In this document: positions 41,370 to 49,622 of the stretch, one piece after another
How positions within the stretch are numbered: the stretch's first letter is position 1
Layout: each line of letters opens with the position of its first letter
Assembly: GCF_001424405.1 (NCBI RefSeq)
Contig: NZ_LMPS01000006.1
Span: forward strand, 186,001 to 250,000
Source: Dyadobacter sp. Leaf189
Lineage (GTDB): Bacteria > Bacteroidota > Bacteroidia > Cytophagales > Spirosomataceae
Direction: 5' to 3'
DNA: 64,000 nt
Translations under genes and position numbers: made by a program
Notes under the pieces: generated by a model
Told to the model about the DNA's origin: nothing
Database searches by the model: none
Seen by the model: the letters and a program-made list of their open reading frames with translations, nothing else

Positions 41370-42581
41370 ATGTATATTACCCATCGTCAACAGTTTTTTG
41401 ATCATCTCGCCCAAACTTCCGATTATCCGCTCGCGCTCGAAATTGAAAGTGCCCAGGGAGTTTATATGTATGGAGCAGACGGGAAGTCCTACCTGGATCT
41501 GATTTCCGGAATTGCGGTAAGTAATGTCGGTCACCGGCACCCTAAGGTAATATCCGCCATTCACGAGCAGCTGGAAAAGCACATGCACTTGCTTGTTTAT
41601 GGCGAATTTGTGCAGAGCGCACAGGTGCAGCTGGCAACTGCATTGACGAAGACATTGCAGGTTACCCCACCCTGCCCCTCCCCTTTCGGCCTCATTGATA
41701 ATGTGTATTTTACCAACTCTGGCACCGAGGCTACCGAGGGTGCGATGAAGCTTGCAAAGCGATTTACACGCAGGCACGAATTCATATCCTGCGTAAATGC
41801 CTATCACGGGGCCACACAAGGCGCATTGAGCCTGGCCGGAGCCGACTTTTTCAAACAGAATTTCCGTCCACTGCTTCCCGGTACACGCCAGATCCGACAT
41901 GGTAACATGGTAGATCTGGAGCAGATCACTGATAAAACAGCGGCTGTGATCATTGAAGTGATCGGCGGAGAGTCTGGTGTGCGGGTACCTGAAAAGGATT
42001 TCATGATCGCATTGCGACAGAAATGTACCGAGACTGGGACACTGCTGATCCTGGACGAAATCCAAACCGGGTTTGGCCGTACCGGAAGTTTCTGGGCATT
42101 TGAACAATTTGATATTTACCCTGACATTTTACTAAGTGCCAAGGGAATGGGTGGCGGTATGCCCATTGGTGCGTTTATGGCTTCGCAGGAAGTGATGGCC
42201 GTTTTTAAGAACAATCCCATACTTGGACACATTACCACTTTTGGCGGTCACCCGGTTTGCTGCGCTTCTTCACTGGCCGCATTAAATGTAATTTTAGACG
42301 AGAATTTGCACCATTCTGCTGTTGAAAAGGGCGAGTTGTTTAAATCGCTGCTTGTACATCCGGCGATCAGTGAGGTAAGAGGAAGAGGTTTGATGCTGGC
42401 TGCGCAAATGGAATCGTTTGAAAAACTGAAAGATACCATAGATCGCTGCATTGAAAATGGTGTTGTGACAGATTGGTTCCTGTTCTGCGACAATGCCATG
42501 CGCATTGCGCCTCCGCTGGTAATTTCGGAAGACGAAATCCGCACAGCTTGCAAGGTGATTATTGATGTTTTGAATTCTTAA
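41370..42581 (+). CDS. Class III PLP-dependent aminotransferase
   Basis: 403 residues. FTNSGTEATEGAMKLAK (114-130) for phosphate binding, HGATQGALSL, ILDEIQTGFGRTG (227-239) with the cofactor Asp, and Schiff-base Lys258 in LLSAKGMGGGMPIG. The class includes ornithine, acetylornithine and 4-aminobutyrate aminotransferases; the substrate is an amine at a terminal carbon. Residues 98-109 look like an extra proline-rich insert coded by a C-rich stretch. Follows the ATP-grasp-like gene by 50 bases, so it may provide or consume the amine used by the ligases. Confidence 0.9.
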   Translation: MYITHRQQFFDHLAQTSDYPLALEIESAQGVYMYGADGKSYLDLISGIAVSNVGHRHPKVISAIHEQLEKHMHLLVYGEFVQSAQVQLATALTKTLQVTPPCPSPFGLIDNVYFTNSGTEATEGAMKLAKRFTRRHEFISCVNAYHGATQGALSLAGADFFKQNFRPLLPGTRQIRHGNMVDLEQITDKTAAVIIEVIGGESGVRVPEKDFMIALRQKCTETGTLLILDEIQTGFGRTGSFWAFEQFDIYPDILLSAKGMGGGMPIGAFMASQEVMAVFKNNPILGHITTFGGHPVCCASSLAALNVILDENLHHSAVEKGELFKSLLVHPAISEVRGRGLMLAAQMESFEKLKDTIDRCIENGVVTDWFLFCDNAMRIAPPLVISEDEIRTACKVIIDVLNS

Positions 42582-42590
42582 ACCAAGCTT

Positions 42591-43469
42591 ATGGAATATT
42601 CAATAGAGAATGAGTTTTTGCGTATCGCCGTAAGGCAGGCAGGTGCGGAATTGTGCCGCATTCAGTCGAAGGTAACAGGTACTGATTTCATGTGGAATGC
42701 AGATCCTGACGTTTGGCCAAGTTACGCCCCCGTTTTGTTCCCGGTTATCGGCGCGATTAAAAATGGTTTTGTACGGTATAATGGAAAAGATTATGCAGTA
42801 CCCCGCCACGGAATTGTGCGAAATAATCCGGAGGTAACTCTGGTTGAACAAACCGGTTCAAGCTTGACCTTTGGTTTGAAATCGTCGGAACAAACCATGA
42901 AAATTTATCCATTTGCATTTGATTTTCAAGTCACTTACCGACTGGAAGAGCAGAGGATTATGGTCAGTCACAAAATCGTTAATAAGGGCGACAATGAGAT
43001 GCTCTTCTCTTTGGGCGGGCATCCTGCATTTAAATGCCCGGTGCAGGAGGGTGAAAATTATTCGGATTATTATCTTGAATTTGAAGCCGTTGAAAACGAC
43101 TCTACCTGGCTACTGACGAAAGACGGACTGGTAGGGAATGAGACCAAAAAGATTTTTGATAATACCAATGTACTTCATCTGGATCATCACCTGTTCGACA
43201 GCGATGCGTTGATATTCAAACATCTGGTTTCAAAGCAGGTAAGTCTGAGAAGTACAAAATCTGCACAGGTAGTCACCGTTCGTTTCGATGATTTCCCCTA
43301 TCTGGGTATCTGGGCGAAACCAAAGGGAGACTTCGTTTGCATTGAACCCTGGCTGGGCATTGCAGATAGCGCAGATTCGGACCAGAATTTTGAAACGAAA
43401 GAGGGAATTTTGCAGCTGGCGGCCGGTGAAACTTTCCGGGCCAGCTTTTCCATTGAAATTAATGAATAG
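42591..43469 (+). CDS. Aldose 1-epimerase-like (galactose mutarotase fold) protein
   Basis: 292 residues of the mutarotase-like beta-sandwich: RHGIVRNNPEVTLVE near 67-81, LGGHPAFKCPV with the catalytic His near 143, and GIWAKPKGDFVCIEPWLG with the catalytic Glu near 250. This matches the group of aldose 1-epimerase-related proteins that act on hexoses or hexose 6-phosphates. Nine bases after the aminotransferase, so cotranscribed. Whether it belongs to the same pathway is uncertain; it may just be an operon passenger. Confidence 0.85.
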   Translation: MEYSIENEFLRIAVRQAGAELCRIQSKVTGTDFMWNADPDVWPSYAPVLFPVIGAIKNGFVRYNGKDYAVPRHGIVRNNPEVTLVEQTGSSLTFGLKSSEQTMKIYPFAFDFQVTYRLEEQRIMVSHKIVNKGDNEMLFSLGGHPAFKCPVQEGENYSDYYLEFEAVENDSTWLLTKDGLVGNETKKIFDNTNVLHLDHHLFDSDALIFKHLVSKQVSLRSTKSAQVVTVRFDDFPYLGIWAKPKGDFVCIEPWLGIADSADSDQNFETKEGILQLAAGETFRASFSIEINE

Positions 43470-43472
43470 TTC

Positions 43473-43511
43473 ACTTTTAGCAGTAACGCTTACAGCTTTA
43501 CTGCTAAAAGT
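43473..43511. repeat. Perfect 14-bp inverted repeat at the epimerase/hicB junction
   Basis: ACTTTTAGCAGTAA (43473-43486) and its exact complement (43498-43511) surround an 11-base loop. It begins 4 bases after the epimerase stop, and its right arm codes for the last residues of hicB. No T-run follows on either strand. The TTAGC words recall repeat family B. Confidence 0.8.
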
Positions 43512-43885
43512 TCATTGCCAAGTTTGTGCAGGGCTGCTTCAATTTTTTTGGCTTGTGCTGGCCTTGGCTTTTTAATGCCGGAAGCATAGTGGTTCAGCAG
43601 CTTCTCGTTAATTCCGGTAATCTTCGCAATGCCGGTCTGGCTGAATATCCCTTTGTAATACTTCAAAAAGCTTCCAACATCAAGCTTCCATTCAATCTCG
43701 TATTCGCCTTTTAGTGCAGCAGGAATGTTTTTATCATCGAAGGATTTGACAATGTCAATGGATTCATATACAGATCTTTTCACATCATCAATCGTTGCTC
43801 CACCTCCGCTTATCTTGTCAACATTATCGCTATAAGCCCAGAAAAAATCCTTGCTTCTCTCAATAATAACCTTAATTTTTTTCAT
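43490..43885 (-). CDS. hicB: HicB-type antitoxin with C-terminal HTH
   Basis: 131 residues. N-terminal HicB-like domain (IIERSKDFFWAYSDNVDKIS, GGGATIDDVKRSVYESIDI) followed by a helix-turn-helix from about 85 (FSQTGIAKITGINEKLLNHY, ASGIKKPRPAQAKKIE). It neutralises the HicA RNase and represses its own promoter in the family. Downstream of hicA with a 4-base ATGA overlap, the standard gene order of hicAB. Its C-terminal codons form one arm of an inverted repeat. Confidence 0.88.
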   Translation of the reverse strand: MKKIKVIIERSKDFFWAYSDNVDKISGGGATIDDVKRSVYESIDIVKSFDDKNIPAALKGEYEIEWKLDVGSFLKYYKGIFSQTGIAKITGINEKLLNHYASGIKKPRPAQAKKIEAALHKLGNELLAVKL

Positions 43886-44070
43886 AACGATTCCTTTAAA
43901 TTCATCTTCTTAATGGTCCTCAGGCGTATTCCCTCGCCCATCTCCTTTGAGCCATGATAAGCCACAGTGTAAGTCTCGTCCCCTTTTTGATAGATATAAT
44001 GGCTACCTTTTATCCGAATGACCGACCAACCGTTTCGCTTGATTAAGCGATGGAATTCTGAGGATTTCAT
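43882..44070 (-). CDS. hicA: HicA-type mRNA interferase toxin
   Basis: 62 residues, double-stranded-RNA-binding-like fold. The catalytic His24 is present in RIKGSHYIYQKG, with the N-terminal KSSEFHRLIKRNGW and YTVAYHGSKEMGEG segments of the family. Acts as a ribosome-independent mRNA cleaving toxin held by HicB. Its stop overlaps the hicB start. Located in accessory-like space between the amidoligase cluster and trxA. Confidence 0.88.
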   Translation of the reverse strand: MKSSEFHRLIKRNGWSVIRIKGSHYIYQKGDETYTVAYHGSKEMGEGIRLRTIKKMNLKESL

Positions 44071-44125
44071 TGCAAGTGACTTGTGTTAAAAGTATACAAT
44101 AATATACCTTTAAACAAGCAGTCAC

Positions 44126-44152
44126 AAAAAAAGCCCCCGAATGGGAGCTTTC
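44126..44152 (-). terminator. Terminator of trxA
   Basis: On the minus strand AAAGCTCCC pairs with GGGGGCTTT around ATTC (44130-44151), followed by seven T/A-rich bases. One G-T pair. Confidence 0.8.
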
Positions 44153-44172
44153 ATTTATCTGGCGGTAAGATG

Positions 44173-44505
44173 TTATACCGTCGCTTCGATCTGAGCGTTC
44201 AATTTGTCTTCCAGCGTTGTTTTAGGAACTACACCTACCACTTTGTCAACCAATTGACCGCCTTTGAATATCATTAAAGTAGGGATACTGCGGATACCGA
44301 ATTTAGCTGGAACCGAAGAATTCATATCCACATCCATTTTACCAATAACTGCTTTACCCTCGTACTCTCCTGCAAGCTGCTCTACAACCGGCCCGATCAT
44401 TTTACAAGGTCCGCACCACTCAGCCCAAAAATCAACAAGTACTGGCTTTTCGCTTTGGATCAATTCTTCAAAGGTGCTATCGGTAATTTCAAGTGCTTTT
44501 CCCAT
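44173..44505 (-). CDS. trxA: Thioredoxin
   Basis: 110 residues, cytoplasmic disulfide reductase with active site WAEWCGPCKMIGP (Cys31, Cys34), cis-proline segment IRSIPTLMIF, and the conserved Asp in VLVDFWAEW. Length is normal for TrxA. Own terminator downstream; dnaE lies upstream on the same strand with 86 bases between. It reduces ribonucleotide reductase, methionine sulfoxide reductases and similar targets. Confidence 0.96.
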   Translation of the reverse strand: MGKALEITDSTFEELIQSEKPVLVDFWAEWCGPCKMIGPVVEQLAGEYEGKAVIGKMDVDMNSSVPAKFGIRSIPTLMIFKGGQLVDKVVGVVPKTTLEDKLNAQIEATV

Positions 44506-44591
44506 GTTTGAAAATGTCTAATGTTGTTTTATAAATCTGTTCTAATAAGGATAATTGGTGCCTAAAAGTTCCTGAATATTGCTAATGTAAA

Positions 44592-47500
44592 TCAGTTCAA
44601 AGAGAATTGTACGCCATGAAATCCGCGAAGTACTTTGAAGAGTTCAGTGGTTGGCGCGACGCGGTATCCGCGCGATAACATTTCAACTTCCAGCCTTGTA
44701 TCCGGATCTACGACCGTCATATTTATAGCACATGGCCCCGGGTGGTGGCTGAGCGTATCACTTAGTACGTGAATAAACTGAGCGTCAATCTGATCCAATG
44801 TAAGATTGATCTTGATCTTCTTACACATTTTACCCATGATCTCCGGCAACAGCTGAATCTGGGTGATCTTAAACTCAAACTGGTCCTCCTGTTTCCAGCG
44901 GTTTTGTACTTTACCCTTTATATAAAGAAACTGGCCCACCTGCAGATAATTTTTGAACCTGATATAATCCTCGCCTCCCAGCAGCATTTCAAGTGAACCC
45001 TTGTAATCCTCCACTTTAAAAATCATAAAATAACTGCCATTCTTCGACATTCTTTCCTGCGCGCTGGTAACAATTCCCGCCACGCTGATCTCCTTCCCAA
45101 AATACTTCGGCGACCGCTCTCCTTCCGCAATCTCCATTACTTTGTCGACCGTGCAATTGCAAAAGTTATCCAGTTCAACCCTGAATGTATCCAGCGGGTG
45201 ACCAGAAATGTAAAAGCCGACTACCTCCTGCTCATACCGCAACTTTGCCAGATCGTCCCAGGCGGCAACATCTGCCGCCTTCGGTCTTGCAAGCGTAGAG
45301 CTGCCGTCGCCTAATATGCCGAACAAAGAAGCTTGTGCAGATGATTTTTCTGCGTGATAATTGTTCGCGTAACGGATAAGCTTTTCAATGAATGTACCGT
45401 TTTCGCCAGTCTCAACAGCGAAGTAATGCGCCCGGTGATAATCTTCAAAACAGTCGAACCCGCCCGCATAGGCCAGACTTTCAATCGTCTTCTTATTGAC
45501 AGTCCTTAAATTGACTCGCGTGATAAAATCATATATATCGGCAAATGGGCCACCTGCTGCTCTTTCCTCTATGATCGACTCCACAGCTGCATCGCCGCTG
45601 CCTTTTACACCGGCCAGACCAAACCGGATTTCACCCCGGCTGTTCACGTTAAACTGCCTGTCAGATTCATTGATATCCGGACCCAGAACAGTTATACCCA
45701 ATGCTTTACATTCCTCCATGAAGAATGTAATTTTATCAATGTTACCCAGTGAGCTCGTCAAAACCGCCGCCATATATTCAGCTGGATAATGCGCTTTCAG
45801 GTAAGCTGTCTGGTATGCGACGAATGCATAACAGGTTGAGTGTGACTTGTTAAAAGCATAAGAAGCGAATGCTTCCCAGTCAGTCCAGATCTTTTCGAGT
45901 TTTTTGGAATCAAGTCCGCGCTCGGTACCGCCTTTCATGAAGTCGCCTTTCAGCTTGTTCAGCGTCTCGATCTGCTTCTTTCCCATTGCTTTACGCAAGG
46001 TATCCGCCTGGCCTTTTGTAAATCCTGCCAGCTTCTGTGAAAGAAGCATTACCTGCTCCTGGTAAACGGTAATACCGTAAGTGTCAGACAAATACTCTTC
46101 CAGTTCCGGCAAATCGTACGTGATTTCCTCCTGGCCGTTTTTACGGCGGATAAAGTTCGGGATGTACGCGATCGGACCCGGGCGGTACAATGCATTCATG
46201 GCGATCAAGTGCTCAAAACGATCGGGAATGAGGTCGCGCATGTGCTTCTTCATCCCGTCCGATTCAAACTGGAAGATCGCATTCGTTTCTCCCCTTTGAA
46301 ACAGTTCAAAAACTTTCGGATCGTCGAGCGGCACGTCGTCGATCACAATATCGACATTATGGTTTTGCTTGATAAGCCGGAGCGCTTCCTTAATGATGGT
46401 CAGGTTTCGCAACCCCAGGAAGTCCATTTTAATAACTCCTGCGTCCTCAATGATCTTCCCCTGATACTGGGTAATCAGAAAATCAGAATCTTTGGAGGTA
46501 CTTACCGGTATAATCTCCGTCAGATCACTCGGTGCAATGATGATACCCGCTGCGTGAATGCCCGTATTTCTTACGGTACCTTCCAGCCTTCTCGCCTCCT
46601 GCAACACACTGGCCTGCAAATCCTTGCCCAATGCGATCTGCCGCATTTTCTTCACATTATCCAATTCCTCCGGTGCGATTCCTTCCTTTTTCAAGAGGCT
46701 CCCTTCCCCTTCCAGCGGCGCTGTGAAGATCCGGTTGAGCGTCATATTATAGGTAGGCTTGTCGGGTACCAGCTTGGCGAGTGCATTCGCCTCTGCAAGC
46801 GGCAGGTCCATTACCCTGGCTACATCTTTAATGGCTGATTTTGCCGCCATTGTACCGTAAGTCACAATCTGCGCTACCTGGTTGTAACCATATTTTTTAA
46901 CTACATAATCAATCACTTTCTGCCGGCCTTCATCATCGAAGTCCGTATCAATATCAGGGAGTGAAATACGGTCAGGATTAAGGAAACGCTCAAAAAGCAG
47001 ATCGTACTTGATCGGGTCAATATTGGTGATCCCCGTTGCGTAGGCCACCACGGAACCGGCTGCCGAACCACGGCCCGGACCGATAAACACACCCATTTTC
47101 CGACCCGCATCTATAAAATCAGCCACAATCAGGAAGTAACCGGGAAAACCCATGTTACGGATTGTATTCAACTCAAAGTTGATCCGCTCCTCAATTTCAG
47201 GGGTAATTGTGCCGTACTTAAACTTCGCACCTTCAAAAGTGAGGTGTTTCAGGTACTCCCACTGATTGAGCACATCTGCCGTCAGCTCCTTTTTACCAAC
47301 CATTTCCGACAAAGTATGTGTCTTAAACTCGTCGGGGATCGGGAAGTTGGGGAGTAAAATATCTTTTCTGAGATCAAGTGTTTTGATCTTGTCAACAATC
47401 TCATTCGTATTGTCCAGCGACTCGGGTAAGTCGTTGAACAGCTGCATCATTTCGCTGGTCTTCTTGAAATAGAACTGATCATTATAGAATGCAAAGCGGG

Positions 47501-48242
47501 AACCCTTCGGAATACCCTTTTCGTCATCAAAATCCTTTGCAGATGGGGTACTTTGCTTGTCGCCGGTGTTGATACACAGAAGAATATCGTGTGCATTCCA
47601 GTCGTCGCGATCCACATAATGAGAATCGTTGGAGCAGATTACTTTAACGTTGTATTTTTTGGCAAACCTTAAAAGAACCTCATTGACAATGTATTGATCG
47701 CGGATCTCGTGACGCTGCAACTCGATATAAAAATCGTCACCGAACAAATCCAGCCACCATTTGAATTCTTTCTCGGCAGCTTCCTCTCCTTGCCTGATAA
47801 TGGTTTTAGGAATAATCGCTCCAATGCAGCAGGTAGTGGCGATCAAACCTTTGTGATATTGAACGATCAGGCTTTTGTCAATACGGGGATATTTACCGTA
47901 CATCCCTTCAATAAAGCCCAGGGAGCACATTTTGACCAGATTTTTATACCCGATTTCGTCTTTCGCAAGTAAAAGCTGGTGGTGACGTACATCCTTTTTG
48001 TCTTTGGTAAATTGTCGCACGTGCCTGTCTTCCACCACATAGAATTCACATCCTACGACCGGCTTGATACCCTGCTTATTTCCTTCTGCCACAAACTCGA
48101 AAACGCCGAACATATTGCCGTGGTCGGTAATCGCGACGGCGGGCATATTGTCTTCTTTGGCCTTTTTGAACAGTTTTTTAATGTCAGCCGCCCCGTCGAG
48201 AAGTGAAAATTGGGTATGGCAGTGTAAATGGGAAAATTGCAT
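44592..48242 (-). CDS. dnaE: DNA polymerase III alpha subunit
   Basis: 1216 residues, the catalytic subunit of the replicative polymerase. N-terminal PHP domain (LHCHTQFSLLDG, ITDHGNMFG), palm with catalytic PDIDTDF (Asp430, Asp432) and third Asp in KMDFLGLRN, GPGRGSAAGS before it, the beta-clamp/HhH region (GLAGVKGSGDAAVESI) and a C-terminal OB fold (VAGIVTSAQERM). Length and order are those of DnaE1. Highly conserved; no frame disruption seen. Confidence 0.97.
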   Translation of the reverse strand: MQFSHLHCHTQFSLLDGAADIKKLFKKAKEDNMPAVAITDHGNMFGVFEFVAEGNKQGIKPVVGCEFYVVEDRHVRQFTKDKKDVRHHQLLLAKDEIGYKNLVKMCSLGFIEGMYGKYPRIDKSLIVQYHKGLIATTCCIGAIIPKTIIRQGEEAAEKEFKWWLDLFGDDFYIELQRHEIRDQYIVNEVLLRFAKKYNVKVICSNDSHYVDRDDWNAHDILLCINTGDKQSTPSAKDFDDEKGIPKGSRFAFYNDQFYFKKTSEMMQLFNDLPESLDNTNEIVDKIKTLDLRKDILLPNFPIPDEFKTHTLSEMVGKKELTADVLNQWEYLKHLTFEGAKFKYGTITPEIEERINFELNTIRNMGFPGYFLIVADFIDAGRKMGVFIGPGRGSAAGSVVAYATGITNIDPIKYDLLFERFLNPDRISLPDIDTDFDDEGRQKVIDYVVKKYGYNQVAQIVTYGTMAAKSAIKDVARVMDLPLAEANALAKLVPDKPTYNMTLNRIFTAPLEGEGSLLKKEGIAPEELDNVKKMRQIALGKDLQASVLQEARRLEGTVRNTGIHAAGIIIAPSDLTEIIPVSTSKDSDFLITQYQGKIIEDAGVIKMDFLGLRNLTIIKEALRLIKQNHNVDIVIDDVPLDDPKVFELFQRGETNAIFQFESDGMKKHMRDLIPDRFEHLIAMNALYRPGPIAYIPNFIRRKNGQEEITYDLPELEEYLSDTYGITVYQEQVMLLSQKLAGFTKGQADTLRKAMGKKQIETLNKLKGDFMKGGTERGLDSKKLEKIWTDWEAFASYAFNKSHSTCYAFVAYQTAYLKAHYPAEYMAAVLTSSLGNIDKITFFMEECKALGITVLGPDINESDRQFNVNSRGEIRFGLAGVKGSGDAAVESIIEERAAGGPFADIYDFITRVNLRTVNKKTIESLAYAGGFDCFEDYHRAHYFAVETGENGTFIEKLIRYANNYHAEKSSAQASLFGILGDGSSTLARPKAADVAAWDDLAKLRYEQEVVGFYISGHPLDTFRVELDNFCNCTVDKVMEIAEGERSPKYFGKEISVAGIVTSAQERMSKNGSYFMIFKVEDYKGSLEMLLGGEDYIRFKNYLQVGQFLYIKGKVQNRWKQEDQFEFKITQIQLLPEIMGKMCKKIKINLTLDQIDAQFIHVLSDTLSHHPGPCAINMTVVDPDTRLEVEMLSRGYRVAPTTELFKVLRGFHGVQFSLN

Positions 48243-48294
48243 TTGTAACGGGTTGAATAATGGAACTGGCTTCGAAGGAACTTAACGTATCAGA

Positions 48295-48966
48295 TCAATG
48301 CGTTGCGGGCTGTTCATACAATACATAATTCATATAGTCTGCAAAAGGTTTAAGGAGTTGGATACCTTTTACAATCGTTTTCCCAAAATCCCTGGAAGCC
48401 ACTTCTTTATCGGTAAACCGATGTACAAAAAAAAGCTGCTTACGTTTCAGCAGTTCAATTTCGGGATGGTCTTTCGGGTAACCTTTGGGCGTTGTCTTCA
48501 AGGTATCACCGTGGATTTCGGGGAAAAATGTGCGGAATTCCTTTTCCTCAATGATCGCTTTCAACTCTTCTGCATTATAATCCACTTCCTGCCTGAACCG
48601 CGCGAGCTGCTCGGGAGTGGTCTCCCACATTCCTCCGCCGAGGAAAGTCTGATCGCCAGGCTGGATCTGTATGTAGTAGTCAACCTTACCCGAACTTTTC
48701 CCACCAGGCCCAATGCCCGCAGCCAGGTTATTCTTGTAAGGCGCCTTGTTTTTTGAAAAACGAATATCCCGGTTGATGCGCAGCAGACATTCTTTTACCT
48801 GCAAATTTCCAAGATCCTGAAACTTTCCTACCTCACTGATCAGGTAACCCACGAGCTTTTCCATATCCGCTTTGGCCTCGTCATACCGCCCTCTGTTTTC
48901 CTGAAACCATTCCCTGTTGTTGTTTTCGGCTAATTGACTGAGAAAGTGAAGTGTTGCGGATTCCAT
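48295..48966 (-). CDS. DUF2461 domain-containing protein
   Basis: 223 residues, matching DUF2461: LHFLSQLAENNNREWFQENR near 6-25, INRDIRFSKNKAPYKNNLAA near 70, and YIQIQPGDQTFLGGGMW. Cytoplasmic, function unknown. It is 52 bases upstream of dnaE on the same strand, probably expressed with it or separately. Length normal. Confidence 0.9.
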   Translation of the reverse strand: MESATLHFLSQLAENNNREWFQENRGRYDEAKADMEKLVGYLISEVGKFQDLGNLQVKECLLRINRDIRFSKNKAPYKNNLAAGIGPGGKSSGKVDYYIQIQPGDQTFLGGGMWETTPEQLARFRQEVDYNAEELKAIIEEKEFRTFFPEIHGDTLKTTPKGYPKDHPEIELLKRKQLFFVHRFTDKEVASRDFGKTIVKGIQLLKPFADYMNYVLYEQPATH

Positions 48967-49112
48967 TCTTATTTGGTGACTGTATATTATCTGTTTTTAC
49001 TACGATTTCTGATCCAATTTAACGAATTTTGGTGAACGGGGAATAGGATCATCTATTTAACACTCAACTTTTGAATGGTATGAATGTTCAATTTTTGTTA
49101 AAAGAAAAAACG

Positions 49113-49307
49113 ATGAAGACCTCAGTTGTAATTCCCATGAATGAGTGGAAAAAGATCCAAAACAGGCTTAAACCCCGAAGTTCAGACTTTTGGGAAACCT
49201 TGCCCGAACATGTTAGGGAAAGTATTGGAAGAGGACAAAAACAGGCAGCTGCGGAACAGGTGACATCGAACGAAGAGGTAATGCAGAAATATGCAAAATA
49301 CCTATGA
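49113..49307 (+). CDS. Antitoxin-like protein of a ParE/RelE module
   Basis: 64 residues from the ATG at 49113, preceded by A-rich bases; TTG or ATG starts at 49071 and 49080 would add up to 14 residues and are less likely. No domain is clearly recognisable, but size, position and the ATGA overlap with the toxin gene are those of an antitoxin. Contains IPMNEWKKIQNRLK and an acidic/Gln-rich C-terminal part (QAAAEQVTSNEEVMQ) suited to toxin binding. Confidence 0.7.
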   Translation: MKTSVVIPMNEWKKIQNRLKPRSSDFWETLPEHVRESIGRGQKQAAAEQVTSNEEVMQKYAKYL

Positions 49308-49597
49308 GTTTACCCGTTGTATGGACTTTTGAAGCTGAAACCGGCTTTGCTGAAATCATAGGGTATCTGGAAGATCAATGGACTGAACGAGAAGTTAAAA
49401 ACTTTATCCATCGTGTAAAAAAGATAGTCAAACATATAGCAGCTTTTCCTCAAATGTTTGAAGCTTCACCATCAAGTCCCAGAGTGAGAAAAGCTGTTCT
49501 CTCAAAACAACAATCCCTTTTCTATCAAATTGAAGAAGACCGCATTGTGCTGTTATCTTTCTGGGATAATCGCAGAGAACCAAAGGTCGATGAATAA
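49304..49597 (+). CDS. ParE/RelE-family toxin
   Basis: 97 residues: FAEIIGYLEDQWTEREVKNF near 15-34, FPQMFEASPSSPRVRKAVLS, and SLFYQIEEDRIVLLSFWDNR near the end, the usual RelE/ParE core. ParE poisons gyrase and RelE cleaves ribosome-bound mRNA; the type cannot be told here. Starts inside the antitoxin stop (ATGA). Sits between the DUF2461 gene and trpS. Confidence 0.85.
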   Translation: MSLPVVWTFEAETGFAEIIGYLEDQWTEREVKNFIHRVKKIVKHIAAFPQMFEASPSSPRVRKAVLSKQQSLFYQIEEDRIVLLSFWDNRREPKVDE

Positions 49598-49622
49598 CTA
49601 AGTAATACTATTAAAACTGCAA

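Noticed and set aside
46209..46838. 209-codon + strand frame opposite dnaE
   Set aside because: Fully antisense to the conserved polymerase core; no start signal and no recognisable domain.
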